The translations under genes were made by a program, and so were the position numbers. Below are positions 8,625 to 14,777 of a stretch of 14,777 nucleotides of DNA, piece after piece. Position 1 is the first letter of the stretch. Each line of letters begins with the position of its first letter. The notes beneath the pieces were generated by a model that made no database searches, had not been told where the DNA came from, and saw nothing but the letters and a program-made list of their open reading frames with translations. The stretch lies in assembly GCA_027604665.1 (NCBI GenBank), contig JADGIZ010000382.1:1-14777 (forward strand), written 5' to 3'. This DNA is from Polyrhizophydium stewartii. Its lineage: Eukaryota > Chytridiomycota > Chytridiomycetes > Rhizophydiales.

Positions 8625-11600
8625 ATGGACAGCGTCGTGCGCACCGCGGCGTCGCTGGCCAACGAGGCCGGCCGCCTCTCACAGATGCTCACGACGCAGA
8701 TTGTGGAAAAGACCAAGGAGGTCGGCGTGCCCTCGCACCTGTTCGACACGGCAGAGGAGCGCCTGTCGGACATTGAGCCGGGCCTCAACTCCAAGGTGCG
8801 CTGTCGCGCACTCGCGCCGCGCGCATCCTGCGGCGCCCGCTCGCTGACACCGACGCTGCGTCCGGCGCTCGGCTTCCGTGGCGCACCCTTGCTCTCGATT
8901 CCCCTCGCCCAAGTTCGACAAGGAGAAGCTCGATGCCCTCAAGCGCCTGGTCGCGGTGAGCCGTGCCACGCGGAGCCTCGGCGCGCACCGCGTTCGCCGC
9001 ACGCAGCTGCTCATGCTCGTCCGATCCGCCGCGGCGTCTGGCGCAGCTCATCTCCAAGGGCCGCAACGTGGCCGAGTTCTTCCCGCACGTCATCAAGAAC
9101 GTCAGCTCGCAGTCGTTTGACGTGCGCAAGCTGGTGTACATCTACCTGCTGCGCTACGCAGAGGAGGAGCCCGACCTGGCGCTCCTGTCCATCAACACGT
9201 TCCAAAAGGGTGCGTCCTGCTCGCGCCGCCTGCGCCTCAAGCTGTGGCTGAGAGCGCCGAGACGGAGCGGGAATGCTGACCTTCTGGCACTCGACTGCAG
9301 ATATGACTGACAAGAACCCGCTCATCCGCGCCATGGCGCTGCGAGTCATGTCCAGCATCCGCGGTGGGTCTCGCTCCTGCGTGATGGTCTGTGCCAATCC
9401 GAGACTGACCCGTTGTGATTCCCTCACGCAGTGCCCGTCATTGTGCCCATCAGTGCGTTGTTCGCCGTTGTTGGTTGCGGCCGAAGCGCGATCCTCAGGG
9501 CGTGCTGACGTTCGTGGTTGTGCGCAGTCACGTTGGCGCTGCGCAAGGGCGTTTCGGATCTGTCTCCGTATGTGCGCAAGGCCGCGGCCAACGCAATCCC
9601 GAAATGCTTTGGCCTCGATGCATCGCAAAAGGACTTTTTGGTTGAGCTGATCCAGCAGCTACTCAACGACAAGTCGACCGTCGTGCTTGGCACTGCCGTG
9701 TCGACATTCAACCGCGTGTGCCCCGAGCGGTTCGACCTGGTGCACAAGCACTTCCACAAGCTGTGCCGCCTGCTCGTCGACTGCGACGAGTGGGGCCAGA
9801 TCGAGATCCTGTCGCTCATGCTGCGCTACATACGCGCGCACTTTGTGCAGCCCGGGCGTGACTTTGAGGCCTCGACGTCGCCCATCAAGGTCTCCGGCTT
9901 CTTTGACACGCCGGCGACGGGCAGCGGCGCTTCGTTAAAGCGCTCCGTCGATCCAGACCACGCCCTGTTTCTGCGCGCGTGCCGCCCGCTGCTGATGAGC
10001 CGCAATCCGTCTGTGGTGCTCAAGGTCGCATCGATGCTCGCATACATTGGCCCGCTGCGTGAGCTGCGTGCGTGCGCCCCGTCCGTCATGCGGCTGGTTC
10101 GGTACTCCAAGGAAAACCAGTACGCCGTGCTCCTGGTCATTCTGTCGCTGTCCAAGCGCGTCCCCGACGCGTTTGAACAGTATGCGCGCCAGTTTGTGGT
10201 CTTTGACGGCGACACGCCACACGTGCGCAACCTCAAGCTCGAGATCATGGAGCACATCGCAAGCGAGAACAACGTTGCGTTTATCCTCTCGGAGTTCAGG
10301 GCGTACATCTGCAGTCCGGATCAGGGGCTGTGCGTGCACACGATCCAAGTCTGGGGCCGCCTTGCAAGCCGCATGCCCAGCCTCATGGAGCAGAGCCTGC
10401 AGGCGCTCGCGGGGCTCATTTCCGAGACCAACGCGACCATTGTGGGCGAGGCCATCATTGTGTTGCGGCGGCTGCTGCAAGTGCGCTCGTCCGACGACAC
10501 GTCTCCCGCATCGTCCTCGGCGCGGCACACATCGCACAATGCGCTCATCCGCCGGCTCTTTGACAACTACACGGCCATCTCGGTGCCCATGGCCAAGGCG
10601 TCGGTGCTGTGGCTCGTCAGTCACAACGTGGCGACGCTGGCCAAGACGGCGCCAGACGCGCTGCGCATCGCGCTCCAGACGTTTGCATCGCAGGACCCGA
10701 TTGTCAAGTTGCAGATCCTCAATCTCGCGGCGGCGATTGCCGTGACGACTGAACAGCGTGGCGAGTCGGTGCCGGCTGCTGAGCGCCGGACGCTGCGTCT
10801 GTGCTTCGAGTATGCCTTGTCGCTCGCCAAGTTTGATCTTTCTGTCGATGTGCGCGACCGCGCGCGGCTTCTGGAAGCCCTGGTGTTTGGACCGGTTTAT
10901 GGCAACGGCGATGCAGCCGTGAACGGTGCTGCAAAGGCTGGCTCGCCAGCACCGGGGTCGTCGGGAAGAGACGCTGTGCTGCAGCGGCTCGCACGGCTCC
11001 TGGCTGGGTCGCAAGGCGTCTCGAAGCCGCCAGACCCATACGAAGGTGCGTTGGCGCGTTGTTGCTGTAGCGCACGGGTCGAGTGCTGACGGGTTGCTCG
11101 TGGGTGACTTGCGCAGGCCTGTCCAAGTTCACGATTGGCACGCTCTCGCACGCGCTCGGTGCACCAGTCGACGGATACGAGGAGGTGCTGCCGTGGGCGA
11201 CGGCGCCTTCGGACGCATCCCTGCGGGCGGTCCAGGAAACAAGCGAGAACTGGAACCGCGACCGCGTTGTTGCCAGCGATGTCAAGCAGGTGCGCATCTC
11301 TGGGTCTCCCGGGTCTGCCGGCGGCAGCAGCAGTGGCGGCGGCGGCGGCAGGAAGGTCAAGAAGCGAGTGGTGGCACTAGACGACTTTCTGTCATCGCCG
11401 GCGGACGATGCGCATGTGCTGGCCAAGCTCAACGAGATCCCCAGATCGCTTGCAATGGCCGGCGTCGGCAGCGGCAGCACTGGAGCCGCTCCAACGGCAG
11501 CGGGCGCTGGCAGAAATGCCGCAGTCGCCAAACCAGGCGATCGTATGCTGCCTCCGCGCGCTCCGCCTGTTCGTGCTCCCGCGGAGGCAGCCGCGATCTC

Positions 11601-11769
11601 GAGCGACGAGGACGAGGACGAGGACGACAGCGACGAAGACGAGCAGACTGACAGCGATGACCAAGATGCGGACGAAGATGACGACGACAGCGAGGACGAG
11701 GAGAGCGAAGACGAGGACAGCGACGAGGACAGCGCACGCGCTCCCAACGCCCGCGCGGGGCACAGTTGA
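8625..11769 (+). CDS. APL6: AP-3 adaptor complex beta subunit, seven exons
   Basis: This is the large beta subunit of the AP-3 adaptor, which sorts cargo from Golgi/endosomes to the vacuole or lysosome. Exons are 8625-8795, 8914-8955, 9047-9209, 9301-9363, 9432-9452, 9528-11045 and 11117-11769. They total 2631 nt (876 residues plus stop), with all phases matching. The adaptin N-terminal solenoid follows the AP3B pattern closely: [68 protein letters not shown] and [31 protein letters not shown] begins the family's conserved post-trunk segment. The C-terminal hinge is strongly acidic and Ser-rich (residues 821-865), as in other AP-3 beta chains, but the protein stops 11 residues later with no ear domain. 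Exon 5 is only 21 nt. The start AATGG at 8625 opens the conserved N-terminus. The first intron ends in AAG rather than CAG. Confidence 0.95.
11599..11733 (+). repeat. Acidic Asp/Glu/Ser low-complexity tract in the AP-3 beta hinge
   Basis: A run of GAC, GAG and AGC codons encodes 45 residues that are nearly all D, E or S. It matches the phosphorylatable acidic hinge known in AP-3 beta subunits (casein-kinase-type sites), placed just before the C-terminus here. Confidence 0.85.
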
Positions 11770-12109
11770 AAATGAACGGCCTGTGCAGGATTGATTTCTG
11801 CAGCCTGTTGGGCCATAGGCATCTACAAAACAACGACACATTTGATTGCGCAGCAAGCATCGGCCTCCAGCGGCAGTCACAACGGATGAGATCAAGACGG
11901 AGCAGGACAGGCACATGATGACGAGTGGAGGCGCAGCGGTGCCAGAACAGGCAAAGTGCAGCGGCTGTGATATTGATTGCTTTTGAGGGTGGGAAGGTTT
12001 TGCCGATGGGTCGAATGATTGAGCGCGTGCGTCTGTGTGTGTGTGCGTGTGCATGTGAGTGTGGTTGCTGCAAGGGAAAGTCGTCCTGGCGGGACATGAG
12101 CGAGTCGGC
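11770..12109. other. Convergent 3' region between AP-3 beta and FIS1 genes
   Basis: These 340 bp hold the 3' ends of two converging genes. I find no convincing ORF and no AATAAA on either strand. Composition is lower in GC than the exons. A GT-rich microsatellite-like run lies at 12026-12066. Confidence 0.6.
12026..12066. repeat. Imperfect GT-rich microsatellite
   Basis: Alternating purine/pyrimidine GT repeats interrupted by GC, CT and AT steps lie in non-coding DNA between two stop codons. On the minus strand this is a CA-rich run about 45-85 bp past the FIS1 stop. Confidence 0.7.
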
Positions 12110-13158
12110 TCAGTCCTTGCTGCGGCGTAGGAACATGGCGCCAACGACGCCTGCGACGGCAACAACGCCGCCGACAATGGCCATGCCAATGAGGCCCTCT
12201 GCATCGCAGCCGGGCCGTCGGCGCAAGTCCAACACGCACGTGCCATGTGTCAGCACCGTGCGATGGCGCAAACAGCACCCGAGAGCAGTCCAGACCTTGC
12301 TGGACGCGGTCAGCAATAAGCGCACGCAGCGCAAGCGCCTGCTGGTTCGTGGGCTCCATGTTGACGAGCGTGTCGTTGTACCTCCGAGCCTTCTGCTCGC
12401 CGCGGAAGCGAGGGATGCGAGTTGCCGGACAGCAGGCATCGGGAGCGGCGCATCTGGCGTCAGTCCAACCCGATCGACACACAAGTCGTGCACGCGCACG
12501 ATGCGGCACCTGGTAGTTGCCGAGCTTGTACTCGCCGAGAGCGAGGTAGTACAGGCACTCTCTGCGGCGGCCGGGGTTCTCACGGTAGATGGCTGCAGAG
12601 GCGACAGCGGGTCGTGGGGCGATGACGCACAGGTCAGCTGGCGCGGCCGGGGTCGACACATCGTCGTCGTGGCCGGGCGAGAGCAGGACGCAGCCGCGCA
12701 CCGTGCAGCAGGTCGACGCCGAGCTGCTGGTCCTGCTTGTTGGCGCTGCGAACTGCACGATCGCGGGCGGTGGTCAGCGAGGCGGGTGTGCACATCGCCA
12801 GCGGGCCAGACTCTCACCAAGAGCCCAGGCGTAGTTGAACTTGGTCTGCGGCGTGACCGAAGCGCCTTCCTTCTTGTAGAGGTCGCGCAGCGTCTGAAGT
12901 GTGCGGCGCAGCGCGAGGTAGCGCACGCCGGCGGGACAGCGGCGGCGTGGTCGGCAGGCAGGTGTGGGCAAGCGCGGGCAGCCGCAGCCGTCGCGCGAGG
13001 GTGTCGTGATTCATGTCGCCATCGTCAGCGCCGTGCTCGCGGCCACGGACTGCCCCGGCCGCCACGCAGAGCACCCGCGACTCGCACGCGCGTACCTGCA
13101 GCTCCTCTGGTGCGAGCGAGAGCTCGGCCTCGTATGCGTGCGGGAGATAGTCGCCCAT
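12110..13158 (-). CDS. FIS1: Mitochondrial/peroxisomal fission protein Fis1, six exons
   Basis: Fis1 is a tail-anchored outer-membrane adaptor that takes part in mitochondrial and peroxisomal fission by recruiting dynamin-type factors. Exons are 13158-13096, 12893-12818, 12752-12702, 12592-12510, 12392-12296 and 12198-12110. They total 459 nt (152 residues plus stop), the usual Fis1 length, and all phases close. Residues 1-21 ([20 protein letters not shown]) are a typical fungal N-terminal arm. [17 protein letters not shown] and [19 protein letters not shown] mark the TPR-like helices. [20 protein letters not shown] is the second repeat. [10 protein letters not shown] begins the C-terminal membrane segment (about 125-146), which ends in the short basic tail RRSKD. 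The start has G at -3 and +4. Three donors differ from the GTGNG pattern used elsewhere (GTACGC, GTGCCG, GTCTGG). The first intron (202 bp) is the longest in the window. Confidence 0.95.
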
Positions 13159-13379
13159 GTCGGCTGCGCACGACGGACGACCCGAGGGCCGACTCGAGGC
13201 TCTCGCTTGTCCCCGTGTCCTGACGACGCGCAGAGCAGGCGGATCGACAAGATTGAACTCTATTGTGTGTGTGCTCGGTGTATGGATGCAGCTCGCCGCA
13301 CGGGGCGATGGGTTTGGTGTCTGCGACGGCCATAGACGGCATGTAGAAGACAACGGACATGTGGCTCAAAGAAGCAAAC
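13159..13379 (-). promoter_or_regulatory. Spacer between the ARF-like gene stop and the FIS1 start
   Basis: These 221 bp separate two minus-strand genes in tandem. They should hold the 3' UTR of the GTPase gene and the promoter and leader of FIS1. A CA-rich run (plus-strand GTGTGTGTG near 13264-13272) is visible, but no clear TATA box or AATAAA. Confidence 0.4.
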
Positions 13380-14643
13380 CTACAAGGGGGGCTTGATCTC
13401 GCCCTTGACGACGTTCGAGATCCATGTGAGCGACTCGTGCAGAGGGAGGTCCCAGTCCTTCTTGGTGCACGGCCGCACGGAGATGAGGCGGCCGGTGATC
13501 TTCTCAATGTCGAGCGCATCGACGATCTCGCGCGGGCTCATGGCGTCCGGAAGGTCCTGCTTGTTGCAGAGCACCACCATGGGGACCTTGGGCGGGAACG
13601 CCGGGTCGTCGAGGATCACGTACAGCATCTCGTAAGCGTCATCGAGCGCGGCACGGTCGGCCGAGTCGACGACATAGATGAGGGCGTGGCAGGAGCTGTA
13701 GTAGAAGGGTAACAGCTCGCGGGTCTTCTTCTGGCCTGCCGTAAGCCGCAGCCCAGCGCCGTGTGCGGTTGACGCGGTCAAGGCCGCCGGATTGCGATGG
13801 GGGCCGACGCCACAGGGGCAACGGCGGGCAGTCGCAGCGTGGCGTCAGTCAATCGGTCGCAAATCGCGAATCAGGAGAAGGTCGGTCCCCTCGGGCGCCC
13901 CGCCCGTGCTGCTCACCCCCAATGTCCATGAGCATGAACGAGGTACCGTTGAGCTTCTCGGTGTGCGAGTTGAAGCCAATGGTCTTGCGCTTGCGGTACA
14001 CCTGGTTCCGGAGGCGATAGAACAGCGACGTCTTCCCGACGCCAGACGGCCCCATCATCAGCACCCAAGTCGGCGACGGCGTGAGCATCTGCGCGATGGT
14101 GGGCGGGAGGTAGCTCAGCAGCGTGCGGTCCGGCTTTGGCAGAGGGGCGTCGCGCGGAATGAGGGGCGGCCGGTCGCCGCGCTTGACTGGTGTGCGCTTG
14201 GGCATCTCCTCGATAGACAGCCAAGGGTTGGCAATGGGCTCGGCTCTGGCAGGAGCGCCTGGGTCAGGTTGCGGCCGGCGACGGGGACCCGGGTGTGGAA
14301 ACTGCTTCGTGAGGATAGACAGGCTCATGCTGGAGGCCCTTGAGTTCGCCGGAGCGCTGCTGTGACTGGGTCCGCCGGCCTTGTCTGAGCTCGAGTCTGC
14401 GGCGCCGCTGGAGGTGGGGCTTGGACCGACGCCGCTCGGCCCTGGGCCGCCGTCCGAGTCGTCGATCTTGTCCTCGTCGAGGTCGAAGAAGTTCTTGATC
14501 TGCACCACAACGTTCGGGCCAAAGTACACCGTCCGGGGGCTCTTGGCCGCGCTGAGGTTGCTCATCTCGATCTCGGCGTCTGAGGCGCCTCGGTCGGCCG
14601 TCCCGCCCTCGACCTCGGCGGCTGCGGCTTTGTCGGCGGCCAT
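13380..14643 (-). CDS. ARF/ARL-type small GTPase with long N-terminal extension, two exons
   Basis: Exons are 14643-13917 and 13735-13380, giving 360 residues. The 181-bp intron starts GTGAGC, contains CTGAC and splits the Gly codon of the G3 motif in phase 1. The GTPase core holds a P-loop (GPSGVGKT, 198-205), switch I (TIGF, 221-224), DIGGQ (240-244), NKQD (300-303) and CTKKD near 330. TIGFN, GGQ and NKQD place it in the ARF/ARL/SAR group, but I cannot assign a subfamily. About 190 residues precede the core, where ARF proteins have under 20. This extension is Ser/Pro/Asp-rich and lacks the Gly2 myristoylation site. The start at 14643 has the best context (AAAATGG). An in-frame ATG at 14688 would add 15 residues; its context is weak and it overlaps an upstream ORF stop. 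Localisation and partner are unknown. Confidence 0.85.
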
Positions 14644-14684
14644 TTTGATCAGCGGGCAAAGCCCGCAAGGCACCGGAAAAGGCT

Positions 14685-14720
14685 TCATTGGCGACCCAAC
14701 GCGCTGGCTCGGCGCTCCAT
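14685..14720 (-). other. Short upstream ORF in the ARF-like gene leader
   Basis: On the minus strand an ATG at 14720 opens an 11-codon ORF (MERRASALGRQ) that ends in TGA at 14685-14687. The stop overlaps the out-of-frame ATG at 14688 as ATGA, and the preferred main start is 42 bp further on. If the transcript begins upstream of 14720 it could reduce or regulate translation. The transcript start is unknown. Confidence 0.35.
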
Positions 14721-14760
14721 CAACCACCACCACCACCACCACCACCACCACCACCACAAC
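14721..14760. repeat. CCA/TGG trinucleotide microsatellite
   Basis: About ten CCA triplets flanked by CAA triplets lie upstream of the ARF-like gene. On the minus strand this reads as TGG/GTG repeats. Although the frame is open, no ATG precedes it inside the window, so I treat it as leader or promoter sequence. Confidence 0.75.
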
Positions 14761-14777
14761 AACACGAGCTTCAAGAC

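Noticed and set aside
11925..13223. A long plus-strand frame (432 codons) across the FIS1 locus.
   Set aside because: It runs through exons and introns of FIS1 on the opposite strand, lacks domain sense and is Arg/Ala-rich as expected from antisense GC-rich DNA. The FIS1 exons join with perfect phase.
14721..14757. A poly-valine N-terminus for the ARF-like protein coded by the TGG/GTG repeats.
   Set aside because: The frame is open but no ATG precedes the repeat in the window, and a good start context exists at 14643.
1..14777. A prokaryotic operon, defence system, CRISPR array or mobile element.
   Set aside because: The genes are eukaryotic families with spliceosomal introns in mixed orientations. 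I saw no direct-repeat/spacer pattern, transposase, terminal inverted repeats or ribosome-binding sites.

Overview
This window looks like nuclear DNA from a GC-rich, intron-bearing eukaryote, most likely a zoosporic (flagellated) fungus of chytrid or blastocladiomycete type. The introns are short and spliceosomal, and the codons are strongly GC-biased at third positions. The Fis1 protein has the fungal style of core ([19 protein letters not shown]). A CFAP97/hemingway-type flagellar protein implies that the lineage still makes a flagellum. The lineage is an inference: no rRNA or other taxonomic marker is present.

Layout: (1) 1-127 is nearly pure C/G homopolymer, probably a poor-quality contig end; it cuts off the N-terminus of a CWC21/SRRM2-type spliceosomal SR protein (+, 128-1603). 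(2) A small unrecognised single-pass membrane protein with two PPxY motifs follows (+, 1760-2182). (3) A three-exon CFAP97-domain protein (+, about 2475-5076) converges on (4) a five-exon GPI inositol-deacylase, PGAP1/Bst1 (-, 5278-8468). (5) The AP-3 complex beta subunit (+, seven exons, 8625-11769) diverges from PGAP1 across 156 bp and converges on (6) a six-exon FIS1 mitochondrial/peroxisomal fission gene (-, 12110-13158). (7) Upstream of FIS1 in the same orientation is a two-exon ARF/ARL-type GTPase with a long N-terminal extension (-, 13380-14643). Its 5' leader holds a short upstream ORF and a CCA microsatellite near the window end.

I rebuilt the gene models by hand by joining reading frames at GT..AG borders where family similarity continues. 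In all five spliced genes the phases close and the total coding length is a multiple of three. Of the 18 inferred introns, 17 contain the exact pentamer CTGAC and 15 start with GTGNG, so the splice signals are unusually uniform.

The genes are ordinary eukaryotic housekeeping genes for splicing, flagellum, GPI-anchor remodelling in the ER, Golgi-to-vacuole sorting, organelle fission and small-GTPase signalling. They do not form an operon or cluster, although three act in the endomembrane system. I found no mobile element, CRISPR array, tRNA or rRNA. The most novel items are the PPxY membrane protein, the extended ARF-like GTPase, the near-invariant branch-point motif and the 21-nt exon in the AP-3 beta gene.
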